A stretch of DNA of 64,000 nt, taken from contig NC_071388.1 in assembly GCF_022682495.2 (NCBI RefSeq), positions 82,089,073 through 82,153,072 of the forward strand, given 5' to 3'. Made by a program: the position numbers and the translations under genes. A model generated the notes under the pieces. The model had not been told where the DNA came from and ran no database searches. It saw only the letters and a list, made by a program, of their open reading frames with translations. Origin of the DNA: Desmodus rotundus (taxonomy: Eukaryota; Chordata; Mammalia; Chiroptera; Phyllostomidae). This document shows, one piece after another, positions 45,490 to 57,277 of the stretch. The first letter of the stretch is position 1, and every line of letters starts with the position of its first letter.

Positions 45490-46264
45490 CTGGTTTAGCC
45501 AAAAAGTTCATATGTTTTTTTCTGTAAAATAGAAGACACATCTTTCATTTTCACCAATAACTTTATTTGTTTTTAAATTACTTTATTGTTGTTAAATTAC
45601 AGTTGTCTGGATTTTCTCCCCACCACTCCCCCCCCCCAAGCCAAACCCACCTCCTTCCCTTGCTTTCACCTTCCCCTTTGGTTTTGTCCACGTGTCCTTT
45701 ATAGTACTTCCTGAAAACCCTTCTCCCCACTGTCCCCTAACCTCTCCCCTCTGGCTTCACCAACAACTTTATTGATTGGGATATTTTGAGTATGTTAGCT
45801 GTGTTCCACATGGTAGAACATTGATTGTTCTCTATTAATGTTTCAATTTGAGGGCTATCAACTTCAACTGGTCTACCTGAACATGAGGCATTGTCCAGCG
45901 AGAAATCTCCAGCCTGAAACGTTGCAAACCACTTTTGATACATCTATCAGTCACAGCACCTTCTCTATACGTGGCGCGAATCTTTGTGTGGGTGTGTGTG
46001 TGTTTCAGTTGCATTTTACCTTTCCTGAAGTAATAAAGCATAATATGCCAAAAATATTGCTTATTTTCTTCCATCTTCAATATTAAAATGGCTCCACAAA
46101 AATTCACCCTTTCTTTGGTAAGTTTTTTTTTAATGCATGCCAATATGGCAGCTGTCACGATACAATCTAACAAATGAAAGAGTGTTTCAAATGAAGGTAA
46201 AAACAACTAAGTGCTACTAGAGCCATCTCATAGAAAAAGAAAACAAACTTCCTGGCCAACGCAA
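45490..46264 (-). mobile_element. non-autonomous mariner with an L1 insertion
   Basis: The terminal repeats are CTGGTTTAGCCAAAAAGTTC (left) and, on minus, TTGCGTTGGCCAGGAAGTTT (right), each next to a TA (45488-45489 and 46265-46266). Minus-strand remnants of the transposase start at MEENKQYFWHI (about 46081). They jump to the 'LDNASCSGRPVEVDSPQIET' segment (ORF 45737-45943) and then to the 3' terminal region. The central catalytic DD34D core is missing, so this is an internally deleted copy. A CA microsatellite (about 45991-46003) has grown inside the N-terminal part, and an L1 tail is inserted at 45568-45755. 45755-45943 and 45835-46206 are in different frames. Confidence 0.9.
45568..45755 (-). 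mobile_element. 188-bp L1 tail inserted in the mariner
   Basis: Antisense bat L1 3'UTR ('tactttattgttgttaaatt', C-rich tract with nine or more C, 'tggttttgtccacgtgtcct'). It is flanked by an 18-bp duplication of mariner sequence with one mismatch (45550-45567 and 45756-45773, TTCACCAATAACTTTATT against ...CAACAAC...). It is younger than the mariner. Confidence 0.92.
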
Positions 46265-46266
46265 TA

Positions 46267-49042
46267 CATAGGACACACTAAAAAAAAGAAGTTGTTTCTG
46301 TCATTGTATATTGTGTTGTCTTACAGCTAAATGAAATCTAGTATTTGAAAATTGAGGGAGAAAATGCCCTGTTTAATAAAATAAAATGCTTAATAAAATA
46401 ACTCACAACAAAATGAAATTCTTAGTCTTTTTTCTGTTTTGTAAAAAATACCCTTTTGCATTGTCTAGCTTGTCTTTTCCCCCAGAGAGATGGTAGAAAG
46501 CCTGCCATGTACTTGTTCTGAGATCAGTATAAATAGCTACCTATCTGACAAAGCAAAGGTTTTTCCTTTCTGAAACATGGACGTGGAATTGATGTTTTCT
46601 GCAAGTCACATAAAAATGTATCATAACTCCTTAATTTTTTTCATGATCTAAGGAGAAAGCCAAGTGAGATTTCTTAATTTCCTTATTTATCAATTACCAT
46701 TGTTTTAGAGGGCAAAGGGGAATACTTAACATATTCAGTGTGATTAGATATTCAGTGGAATAAATAGGTTATGAAACTTTTTGTTCTTGTGCATGTTTTA
46801 GTTTATTTTGAGTAATTTTAGTTACGGTTTGTTCAATGGGTAATGAATACAAGAAATAAGGAGGAACATAAGGCAATTAAGGCAAACGGTATAAATAAGT
46901 TTAAAAGGAAATTAGACATTTTTATTGCAAAAGAATGTTACACAAAAAGAATGGGGTAAGAGTATAAGGATGAGAGAGGTGACACTGGTTTTTTAAAGGC
47001 GGGTGGGAACATGGGACAAGTGGACATTTTCTACCCTGTAGTTTCTTAAGTCTCATTGGAAGAACCTATATTTTAAGATAATTATGTATAGTCATGGAAA
47101 TGGTAACAGCTGCATTTTGGCAACTTGGAATGCAAATTACTAACTCTACCATGGTCACGTAAGCATGAATTGAGAGATTTGAGAGACGACTGTCAGTATC
47201 TTCTGGTTGGAAGACCTAATGAACATTGTGAAAATTAATACAAGTATATTGACAGTGCAGTCTGCAAAGGCTCAAAGGTTCTGAACTCAAAGGAATCTGA
47301 AACTGTAGCTCATATGCCTAAAATAGCACAGTTTATACATTTACAGGGACCATGACATTGTTAGATATCCCAATTTCTCAAATACGTTAGATTTTCTTTT
47401 AAGTTACATTTACTGATTTTAGCAGGATCCCAATTCGAAACAGCTGCAAATGGTGTATAATTAGGTCAGAATGTTTTGTTGTCAAGATTCTCATTTGCTT
47501 ACATTGGCTTATGAAAAGGTCATTATGAGAAAAAGGATCTGAATAGCAAAGAAATTCCAGCTGGTTAGCTATTATTTTACTTAGGCAATGGAACCAGCTA
47601 TTTCTCTGCCAGTATTCAAAGTTACTTCTACAAAAGTTATTAACAGATCTATAAAGATACTTTTTTTTTGTATTCTCTTCATTGCATGTGAAATTCCTAC
47701 TTATTAACCTTTCTGTATGTTTAAAACTTCCTGTCACATTATGTCCACCCGTGCATCCTCTCAACAGCATTTGTGGTGGAGCGCTGATATACCTGGCACT
47801 ACATATTGTCACTGTTCTCAAGGACTGCATGATCTATTTTGAGAGATAAAATATACAATAATTATAAAGCCCAGCATGAACCCCTCTGAGCATGTAACAC
47901 TAATTCTCATTTTTTATACTTTTAAAAGCTTGGTGTTTAGAATCATTAAAAAAAAAACCAGATTTTCTCTTATCTTCTCTGTTTTATCTCACCTATGATA
48001 ATCAAATAGCATTTTATTCTAATCATAAGGGGAAAGTAAAGATAAAGAGCAAAATTTAGGATTTCCCTTATTCCAACTTACTAAGGCTTTAGGGTGTTGC
48101 TCTGTGAATATCAGTAAATTTACAAGTTAAAACTAAATGGTCATATGCACCAGCGATTGAGTGACAGTTTTTAAAGCTTACATTAAGAAAGCCTGCAGAA
48201 ATTGGTATATCTTATAAATCAGTTCAGTAAATAGTTAATTGGCACAAAAGAGTTGACTCTGGGCTTACAATGTAGATAACAGTTGCTTTGGGACTAGTGG
48301 GCAGAGTAGGAGGTACCTTTTGTTTTTCTCAAAGAGAACTGAACCCAGCATTTTTATTATACCACAAAATTGCTTTCAGTCCTTATAATGATAGGAGTTA
48401 GCAGGAGCACACTGACATAATGAGGTTAAGTAACATGGTAGGAAATATTTTATTTCCTGTTTCAAGGACCTTGACTGCTAACACCAGCATATAACCCAGA
48501 GATTAGGAATGTACTAAACTAAAGACCTGTCTTCAGGTCTTTTCTTCCAGTTTTTTCCATCTAATCTAGTCTAAATAATTTCTTCTCTGTCCACCTCACC
48601 CTTACTTCAGTTCTTCGTGAATTCTATTTCTGGAAGGCCATTCCCATTCTCTTCCGCCAGTCCAAATTCCTTGTGAGGTTTGTGATCTGGCTTGTTTCAC
48701 CTTTCCCATGAAGCACCAACATTGGACCCTATGTTATTCTTGTCTGTTTTAACTTCTTGGTGATCTCCAGAAGTTTATATTTGTAATTTCATCAGTCTTT
48801 CCAACACATAACATAGGTACACAGATAACTTAAAAATTAACTTTTCCTGAAGCTCTGTACTTGTTTGTAGAAATGTGGTTTAATTGTATAATTCCTATAT
48901 AATTATAAATACAGGTATATGCAGTATAGATGGTAATTCTTGATAATTAAATAAATCTATAAAATAAGATATATTTGCTTTAATGGTAACATATTTTACA
49001 CATTTATTGGTATCTATAAGCAAAAATTTGACTATTAGATTA
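46267..49042. other. unassigned, includes the longest unexplained frame
   Basis: No repeat is recognised. A 143-codon minus-strand frame (47399-47830) is the longest one I cannot attribute to a retroelement. It shows no signal peptide, transmembrane pattern or family motif, and it has no visible conserved context. In a 2.8-kb AT-rich region this is within chance expectation. No A-tail or target duplication suggests a processed pseudogene. Confidence 0.35.
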
Positions 49043-49044
49043 AT

Positions 49045-49250
49045 CACAGAGACATAAAGTACAGCATAAGAAATATAGTCAATAATATTGTAATAACTGT
49101 GTACAGTGTCAGCTTGGTACTTGAATTATCAGGGGGATCACTTTGTAAAGTATATGGCTATCTAGCCACTATGTTGTACACCTGACACTAATATATAATA
49201 TTGAATGTAAATTATAATTGAAAAATAAAATTCAAAAGAGAAAGGAATAG
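49045..49250 (+). mobile_element. L1 3'UTR end, sense
   Basis: 'agtcaataatattgtaataa', then 'ccactatgttgtacacctga', and a 'taattgaaaaataaaattca' A-rich end (quoted as landmarks). These are the last 200 bases of an L1M 3'UTR in sense orientation. 5'-truncated; no ORF2. Confidence 0.8.
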
Positions 49251-50550
49251 TTACACAATATGATACATGATCACTTGTTCAAGAGAGATATAAGTACTTG
49301 AGGGACACACTGTGGGACTTGTCCCTGGGCAAGGAGCTCAATTTTGGCTGGACAAGAGTTTATACGTAATAAAATGTACAAGTGAACTCTTACTTATCTC
49401 TCAAGACCCAGTTAACTACTTGCTCATTTGAAAAAGCATCTTTAGGTCTTGACCACAACTCGAGGGAATAATCGCTAGATTCTTGTTTTCCCATTCTGTC
49501 TTACACAGAGTCATGTACATGTAACATAGTACATGTACTGAAATCATTTATTTTTTGTTAACTAAATAAAGCTCTGAGATCAGAAGCCATATCTTAGTTT
49601 GTTTAGTATATGTTAAGTATTTAAAATATTTTTTGAATAAATTCATTGGAAAAGAAATTTTGAAAAATTACATATTTTAGATGTGGCATATTTCCCCTGA
49701 GTTTATTAATATATAAACAGCAGAATATAAAAACATTTGATGTTAAAAAACTACAAATGGAGTTTAAAGTATTCATATGATTTAAAAATTATTAGGTAAT
49801 GTTTCTATGCATTATATTTTCCTTTTGGGTCAATAAAGATAATGTGAACAGATTTTTTACAAAATAAAAATAGGAAAAAAGTAGATGTGGAGATTCTTTT
49901 TTTTGTCTGTGTTGTAGGTGTAATTAATCTCCGTGGGGGTGGACCTTAGTAAGTGCTTTAGGTCACAACCACGTCTTCGTGATTCCTGTTGATTTGATTT
50001 CCAGAGATGCTTCACAGACTGTTTTGAAATACTTGGCTGTATGAGGGAAGATAGAAGCCACAGCGATAACATTAAACACAGGCATATACATTCACAGAGC
50101 CCACCAAACACAAAATGTGCAGAAGCATCTGGGGAGTTCTTTTTTTCTGGTAGCAAGTTAGGAGAAAGGAGGATGAGCGAAATTGGCAGTCGGATTACAC
50201 TGAGAGAGGCAGAGCAATTCATGTAAAGAATTAGCTGGGAGTCGGTCTCAGACTGACACGTGTGATTGCATTTTAACTCATTGGCAGTGCACAGTTTTAA
50301 AATTCAAGTGATTAGATACGCAAAAATGTTAAGTTGGATAGTGCCACAAAAAGGTATTTCAGACTTAAAAAAAATGTGTTCTACTTTAACCAGTGCTGTT
50401 GGAGAAATGTGGGTAAATGGTGCTATTTAATTTGATATACTGGTTTGGCATAAATAGTTTGGTTTTACAGATTATTCAGTTTGTGAAGGGTAACATATAT
50501 AATATATGTATATGTATGATAAACACATATGCATATGCATATATATGAAG
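49251..50550. other. unassigned spacer
   Basis: No repeat is recognised. Overlapping frames 49857-50222 (minus, 121 codons) and 50041-50226 (plus) are on opposite strands in a T/A-rich stretch and show no motif. A TA/CA-rich run (50498-50548) precedes the mariner. Confidence 0.35.
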
Positions 50551-50551
50551 T

Positions 50552-51230
50552 CTGTCTGGGAAAAGTATAGCCATTGTTAATATAATGAGAATGTTTGCAT
50601 GGCATTGATATATAAATGGCAGCCAAGGAGAGTGGACTGGAATGTGCATGTGCATGAATAATGAAGACTTCACTGTACTAGTCAGTGGGGGCAGTGGACG
50701 CCATTGAGTGAGCATGTGTACTGTGTGGCCATCACATTCAAAATGACTGATCAAGTAGAGCAACAAATCAGCAATAAATTTTGCATTAGGCTTGAACATT
50801 ACTCTATGGAAACTATTCGAATGATTCAGAAGGCCACAGCTATGGGCAACTGGTGACTGGCAACTTCATCACAACAATGTGCCCACCCACTCATGCATCA
50901 CATCTTCTGCAGGGGTTTTTGGCAAAACATCAAATCACCCAGGTGACTCAGCCCCTCCACAGCCCAGATATGCCACCCTTCAACTTCTGGCTTTTCCCAA
51001 CACTAAACTCACCTTTGAAAGGGAAGAGACTTCAGATCATTGATGAGATTCAGGAAAATATAATGGGGCAGCTGATGGTGACTGACAGAACTGTGTGAGG
51101 TCCCAAGGTGCCTGCTTTGAAGGGGACTGAGGCATCATTGTCTTACGTGTACATCATTTGTTGTATCTTGCATCTTCTTCAATAAATGTCTCTATTTTTC
51201 ATAATACGTAGATGGATACCATCTGGACAG
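50552..51230 (+). mobile_element. mariner, internally deleted
   Basis: The ends are CTGTCTGGGAAAAG (left) and, on minus, CTGTCCAGATGGTATCC (right). A plus frame (50853-51098) holds the C-terminal part of a mariner transposase, with 'LAKHQITQVTQP', 'SPDMPPFNFWLFP' and 'LKSPLKGKR'-like wording. The third catalytic aspartate of the DD34D triad is replaced by N (PPFNFWLFP), and the 'HHDN' position is out of frame. Upstream, the 5' region (50730-50850) encodes a short N-terminal remnant ending at 'MIQKATAMGN', and the central portion is missing. This copy cannot transpose. Confidence 0.88.
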
Positions 51231-51498
51231 TCCTCATTCTGAGTGAAATCAACTTCTAATTGATGATTTTTGTCTGTGCTTAAAACGAATATATGTAGAA
51301 ATGGATATAAATATAGATATATAGTTACAGCAGACCTATATCCATGTATACATTTACATCTGTGTGTGTATATACGGATGTGTGTGGATGTATTATGTTG
51401 ATCGCAGTGTAAAATGGTATTAACACTTTGTGAAATTATTAGGAAGTTTCTTTTAATTATTTATTTGCGTTGTGGCCCAGCATGCAGAAAACATAAAA
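51231..51498. other. unassigned spacer with GT/TA microsatellite
   Basis: A compound ATATAGATATAT and TGTGTGTGTATATACGG run covers 51290-51380. Otherwise unassigned. Confidence 0.5.
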
Positions 51499-51499
51499 G

Positions 51500-51932
51500 C
51501 ATACAGGCAAAAAATATATGTGTTCAAGAATGTTCATAGCTGTCTTGTTTATAAGACACAAACAGTAGAAATAACCCTAGTATCTATCAGTAAGAGAATG
51601 ATTAAATTAATTGTGGTATATTTATAAAATAAAATATTCAGGGTAAAAAAGAAGTGACTACATACACCAACATGGGTGAATCTCAAGATACTATGTTGAG
51701 GAAATAAGCCAGGTACAAAATAGTAAATTATTTATGAGTCTTTTTATATAAGGTCCAACAACTGACAAGTCTATGATGATAAAAGTCCGAAGTGGTTGCC
51801 TCAAGAAGGTAGGGGTCAGGAAAAATTGGATAGTGGCACAGAACTTATTATGAGGGTGGAATTATTCTCTTTTGGGGGATAGTATTTATATGGGCATAAA
51901 TAATTGTCAAAAATTTGTATAGGTATATATAA
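51500..51932 (+). mobile_element. old L1 ORF2-distal/3'UTR, sense
   Basis: Landmarks: 'gtgttcaagaatgttcatag', 'taagagaatgattaaattaa', 'caccaacatgggtgaatctc' and 'ccgaagtggttgcctcaaga'. This is the usual order of the L1M 3' region. It is diverged and without an A tail. Confidence 0.75.
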
Positions 51933-51944
51933 TTGTTTCTAGTC

Positions 51945-52130
51945 TGGGGCTCTTATGAATAAGGTAGCTATGCATAATTTTGCCAGGATTTGTTTACTGT
52001 GCAAATAGATATAAATTTCTACTATGTATATTCTTGAAGTCGAATTGCTGGGCCATAAGGTATGCAACTATATAATTACTAAAGCTGTTGCCAAACAGTT
52101 CTGTGGTTCATATGTTATTTATTTCTAATT
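51945..52130 (-). mobile_element. old L1 ORF2 C-terminal fragment, antisense
   Basis: Landmarks 'ttcttgaagtcgaattgctg' and 'gggccataaggtatgcaact' correspond to antisense ORF2 near its C-terminal cysteine-rich part. It lies against the sense L1 at 51932 in opposite orientation. Whether the two came from one event is unclear. Confidence 0.6.
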
Positions 52131-52778
52131 TCACTTGTTAAAATAAATTTAAAGTTAACATTATATTCTTTCTATATATTGAAAGTATTATTCATTGTTC
52201 TCTGCCTTATGTTTTTGGCATTCACATTTGGTTAATACAGTTTTTATCTTTATATCAATATAAAAGTTTCCCTTTCCTTTTGGTGTCCTACATACACTAA
52301 TATTTGTTTAAGTGATAATTTATTTTATTTGTTTGGGATTTGTGAGCTTTCTGAATATGTCTTTTACCAGTTCTGAAAATAATTTTTTAATCAATATATT
52401 TTAGCCATTCTTCCTTGTCATTCTCTCAATTATGTTAATCTAGATATCTGGTTAAATATTGTTAGTCATTCTCAGCCCATCCTCCCTGATCTTCTCTTCT
52501 TAAGCTTCCCATCTCTTCATTTTTTTGTAGCATACTAGTTAATTTCTCATAAACAGATTCCCAGTTACTGATTTTCTTTTTATCTACGTTGAATATGCTT
52601 TGAACTCTACAATAAACTTTAAATTTCAGTAATTTAGAGTTGTATTTCCAGGAGATTTCTTTTTTATAAATTTGCATAGTTATTTTGACTAGATGATTGA
52701 TCTTTATTATCTTTACATTAAATTATGTTTTATTTTTATACATGGAATTTTCAGAATTCTGCAGTTTTTACAAATCTG
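52131..52778. other. unassigned spacer
   Basis: AT-rich DNA with no recognised element. Confidence 0.4.
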
Positions 52779-52779
52779 A

Positions 52780-52940
52780 CTCTTTCTATCTCTCTTCCTC
52801 CCTCCTTCTTTCCTTCCCTCTTCCTCTCTTTCTCTCTTTCCCTCCCTTTCTTCTAATTTTTCTTTTTCTTCTTCCTCTCCCTCCTCTTCCCCTTCTTCTT
52901 CTTCATCTTTTCTTCTCCTCCTCCTCTTCCTCCTCCCTTT
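52780..52940. repeat. 160-bp polypyrimidine (CTT/TCC) tract
   Basis: Almost pure C and T on the plus strand, with only a few A interruptions (52788, about 52855 and 52904). It changes from TTCC/CTTT units to CTT and CTC triplets. Mirror-symmetric parts could form triplex DNA. The two low-complexity frames here (52697-52951 plus, Ser/Leu/Pro; 52713-52988 minus, Glu/Arg) are not genes. Confidence 0.9.
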
Positions 52941-52949
52941 GTCTTCTGT

Positions 52950-54015
52950 GATATTTTGTGAGTCATGTGATTTTAATTTATGTTTCATATTCCCTTAAAC
53001 TCTTTAAGTGTGAAAATATTTGAAGCTATAAATGCATTCTTTTGATGATAAAATTTAAATGTAAAATATTTAATATAATTAATTAATATTTTTATGGTTG
53101 AATTATAATTTCCAGATTGTCATGCTGAGTGTAGTATTTAAGAATTTTCTGGGGTTTTTATTGTTTTAATGTTCTTCTTATCAAAGTTCAAATATGCATG
53201 CAGCTACACTATGACATTCAGAATTCATCTCTTAAATTTATTTTCCCTTCAGTGTGGTCTCAGTGCCAGGCAGAGATCACCTATCTGACTTCCTTTCTCA
53301 GTGTTCTGTAACGTTTTCTTGTTTCCCTCATTTATACCCCCTTAAAAAATGTATACTTTAGAATCCTGAATATGGAAGATGCTTCCAGGGTTTATAGTGG
53401 CTCCAATGGAAAGAAAATCTGTAGCTTTATTCAACCAAAGACAGGGAGCAGTGATGTTTCCAGCACTGAAAAGTTGTTTGTCTTGGCCAATTCAATCAAC
53501 CTCTTCACACCACAGATTTCTTGTAAGAACAATGTCAATGATAACACTTAACTCCCACTATGGTTTTAATCACTGAATAAGAAAAGTATTTACATAAAAT
53601 AATAAGGTAACTTTTATATACTGATACACAATGAACATTAGTTCATCTCCTTCAGTTGGACTGCTGGTCTGCATCCTTTTCCCATAATTCTTATATTTTG
53701 CTTCTTATCTTCTGTTAGTATCTTCCAACAGTCTCTTTCATTCATTACTACTCATTTGGTTCCTAAGTGTGAACTACACCCTAGTTTTTGCCTTTCCTGA
53801 TCTTCCCTTTGCTGTACAAGAATATGCTAATTCCTTCCTGGAACTAGTATATGTATGTCTACAAATGCATGTCTCTTCACATTATATTTCTCTGGTTCCT
53901 TTACTTCTAGTCAGCATCAGAGAACATATATCTTTGAATTTGTAGCTCATTATGGATGGTCTGCATAGTAAAACTACTTCATAAATTAGGTAGCAACAGA
54001 TGTAAAGTTATTGAG
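52950..54015. other. unassigned spacer
   Basis: No recognised element. Small plus frame 53379-53576 has no motif. Confidence 0.4.
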
Positions 54016-54019
54016 ATCA

Positions 54020-54195
54020 TGGGTTTTGTAATTGGATATATATGGAGTGAAATCATGAATCTCCCACTCAATATGGTAGGACATTAACTGACATGATTTT
54101 TAAACCTTTCAAGTGGGGACAGTCATACTTGTTTAACAGCGTTTTTAAAATCATTTATGATCTGTTTTTACCAAGCTCTTGGCATACGGCCTGAA
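54020..54195 (+). mobile_element. diverged MIR SINE
   Basis: 'gatcatgggttttgtaattg' corresponds to the MIR head, and 'aagtggggacagtcatactt' plus 'gtttaacagcgttttta' to the MIR core and tail. The middle is poorly preserved. Confidence 0.45.
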
Positions 54196-56925
54196 TTATT
54201 TGCCTTCATAAAATTATAGTTTTTAATATTTAATGGTGAAGGAATGAATAATTATTTTAAAACAATTCCATTGTAAACAGTGACTGGAAACTTCCATTCA
54301 CAATACATATAAGTGTGTAATCTAAACATGAAAAATATAGAATTTAACATCTTTTCTTCAAATCACACCCTTATCAAGATTTTTCCTTGTAATATTCTCT
54401 ACTTTGCCAAGTCATCAAAGCTTTGAAGTAACCTCTGCCTGCTTCTTCTCCATATACTGGAGCAAAGAGTCATCAGTTCGTGTATTCATTCATTCAGTGG
54501 AAAGGGCCTAGGGAGTGACTACCGTTAGAAGTGTTATGTTCACTGTTAGATAATAAAACTTTCATAGTACTGTAGGCAAGCTAATATGGTTTACTCTATT
54601 TTAACAAGAATTTTTCAGGGATTGCCATGTGTTTAACTGTGCTGAGTATTCTTCGTTTTAAGGGAGTTGATCATAACAAAAGGTATTTTATGGAATATAT
54701 TTCAGGGCTAAATTTTGTAGAACCAAGAATTAACCTTGTAGTTTAGAGTATTAGGCAATTAATTAGGTTAAACTATTTGAAGAAGGCATAGTTCAAATTG
54801 GAGGACTTAAGGTGAGATTAAGACTTGTATCAAAGAAACTAGTGTCTTATACCAAAAAAAATGAGTTTAATAATTCAGTATCTCGTTATTAAATACCTAC
54901 CCAGCTAAAAGCCAAAGAATAATAGTGCTTCACTTGAAAGAATCTTTCTGAATGTTTGAACTCATGATACTTGAAGAAGAAAAAAATAGGACAAAGTATT
55001 TTATTTATTAATTCTTTTAATTTAATCTTGGCAGGCAGCCACTGAATTAGTGCCTGAAATAGTTCTTTACATATTATCATTTTGAAAATGAGTTTTTAAC
55101 AGAAGGGAAAAAACTATAACACTATTTAGTAATCAAAGTTTTTCATTAATATCTTGAATCTATTCACTGGCTTCCCAACAATAGGTGGAAATGTCATATT
55201 TTGAGCTATCAAAATTTGAAGGGGATAGATGAAGAAAGGCTCTGGTGTGACTTGCCCTTCCCTCGTCCTAACTACCTGAGGACTTGATGAAGTTCTGCAG
55301 AGATCCAGATTTTTCATCCTGATATTGTTGTTAATTTAGAATCTCAAAATAATCCTGAGGAATTTAAGGAAATATTGTTTTCTTTTAACTAACTTAACTA
55401 ATTCATTGCTGCACAGAGTGTTTCACAGTTGGTTTGTTTTCCAAAAGGACAAAATATTTTTGCATAGAGACGACATCTTTCTGAATAAATGTATCCCAGT
55501 TTTCCCTATGAAGCCTATTTCCAACTTATGTGGTACATTTAATTAGGTATATTTATGTAACTTAATGCAGCCTTGCAAAACATTTTCAAATATAACTAGA
55601 TCTCAACATCATATTACATTATAGGACTTGCAGAGTTCCAAGCTGAGTCATTTAGATAGTTTTCTCTACATGTACATCAGTGCATCTGCATATACATACG
55701 TATGCACGCCATGTTTTCTTTTCCCTATACAGCCGTCTGAAAAGATGTCTCGTGGACCTGCAGCACACAGTTGTGAACACTATGTGTTGCTACCAGTTTC
55801 AGTCCAGTCCAGTTATTTTAATCCCATACATTTGACCAAATGCTGCTGATGTTAAATGTTTAGCAAATCAAGGGCTAATTTAGCAAATTTAGGTCATCAA
55901 GGGCTATATGTTCCTGGCTATTTTCCTATTCTTAATCTAGAAGGATGCTCTCCACAACCATGTTCATTGGCAAGACTTAAAAACATCCCATGTTATAACA
56001 CCACTCGCTTAGTGTCTATGTCTTCTACTTCCTTTTACCTGTTCTTGCATCATTGCAAATCTTCAAAGGAAGATGTCAATTCAAACAGTTTCTCTTTGCT
56101 CTCACTGGCCCCTAACACATAGTTAGTACTCCTTTCCTTGACATGACTTCATGTTTCCTCAGGTTGATATTCCAAAAAGGTGTGCAAGGTTTTTCATGAT
56201 CTGCTCCTGCTTACCTATTTGAGTTTACATCTCACTTTGCAATTCTACAGCAATATGATTAACATTACCTTCAGTTTCATGGACTTGTCATTCTCTCTTT
56301 TTCTACTTGGCCTTTGCTTATGCCATTTTTTTTCTCGACTACTGTGTTCTTTACTTGTTAGCTCCTCAACTTTTTTTTTATAGCTATTATTTTATGACAC
56401 AATGCCCATTTTCTGAAAGTACTGTATATCACCTGCTTTTTAATAGTGAAGTTCATTAAAATTAATTTAATTTAGAGAATTTTTGTGACAGCCCTTGAGA
56501 CAATTGGAAACAAATGAGATGGTTTCAATCTAGAATTCTACATGCTGGAAAAATAAAAGAAGGCTAAGTCTACGGATTTAATCCCTGCAAAGAAAAATGT
56601 ATTTTATATAAAGAATCAAATCGTGTATTAAATAGAAAAGTATTCCTGAATATACCTTTTATTATATCTTAATACTAGAAAGAAATAAATACATATTTAG
56701 AAAGCACTATGTTCTATTTTCAGCTCTATAATTTTCCATGTCTGTGGCATTGGAAAAAAATTATATATTGTCTAAAGCGATTGCTACTGGTAATTTAACA
56801 CTTTTAACAAAAAACTTAGCAGAATTCTAGGCACATATAATTACTCAATAAATGTTAGTTAAAGATAATTTCTTGCCATATTCAGCCTCAAAATAAATGT
56901 CCTTACCAAGCTATCCAGTTCATTG
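54196..56925. other. unassigned AT-rich DNA
   Basis: A 2.7-kb stretch with no recognised repeat or gene. Adjacent plus frames at 55628-55849, 55856-56122 and 56180-56383 (73, 88 and 67 codons) show no common protein family and no intact start or splice context, so I treat them as chance. Confidence 0.35.
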
Positions 56926-56931
56926 TGTAAG

Positions 56932-57102
56932 TCTTTTTTTTTTTTTTTTTAATTCTCACCAAGGATATGCTTTTTATTGGTTTTATGCCTCAACCAGGGA
57001 CTGAACCCACAACCTAGCTATGTGCCCTGGCCAAGAATTGAACCCATACCTTTTGTTGTATGGGATAATACTCCTACCAACTGTACTACCCAGCCAGCTC
57101 TG
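56932..57102 (-). mobile_element. Ves-related SINE, second subfamily
   Basis: On the minus strand it has a tRNA-like head with box A-like 'tagtacagttggtaggag' and box B-like GGGTTCAATTCTTGG (57037-57051). A 'ccctggttgaggcataaaac' stretch follows, then a body ending 'ggatatgctttttattgg' on plus, and a T run (A tail) at 56934-56950. The body differs from the copies at 34291 and 57278, which suggests a different Ves subfamily. Flanks TGTAAGTC and TGTAAAGGTC are a possible imperfect target duplication. Confidence 0.8.
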
Positions 57103-57277
57103 TAAAGGTCCTTTTTAGCGACCCTAATGTAAGGTATTTAATAAGCTAAAGCTTCGGTATGTTAAAGTATATCATTTGTCTTTCTCCATTTATTTCTCTT
57201 AATTGCCAGCCCAGTGCTTTACACTGAGTGAATGAACAATCACTATTACACTGCATGAATGTAAAATGAATGTTAAG

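Noticed and set aside
49857..50226. Overlapping 121-codon minus and 61-codon plus frames
   Set aside because: Frames on opposite strands of the same low-complexity flanked stretch, with no motif and no repeat or gene context.
52697..52988. Serine/leucine/proline-rich and glutamate/arginine-rich frames on opposite strands
   Set aside because: Both are translations of the polypyrimidine tract and have no independent support.
55628..56383. Three consecutive plus frames as exons of one gene
   Set aside because: There are no shared motifs, no convincing splice sites joining them, and the composition is like neighbouring non-coding DNA.
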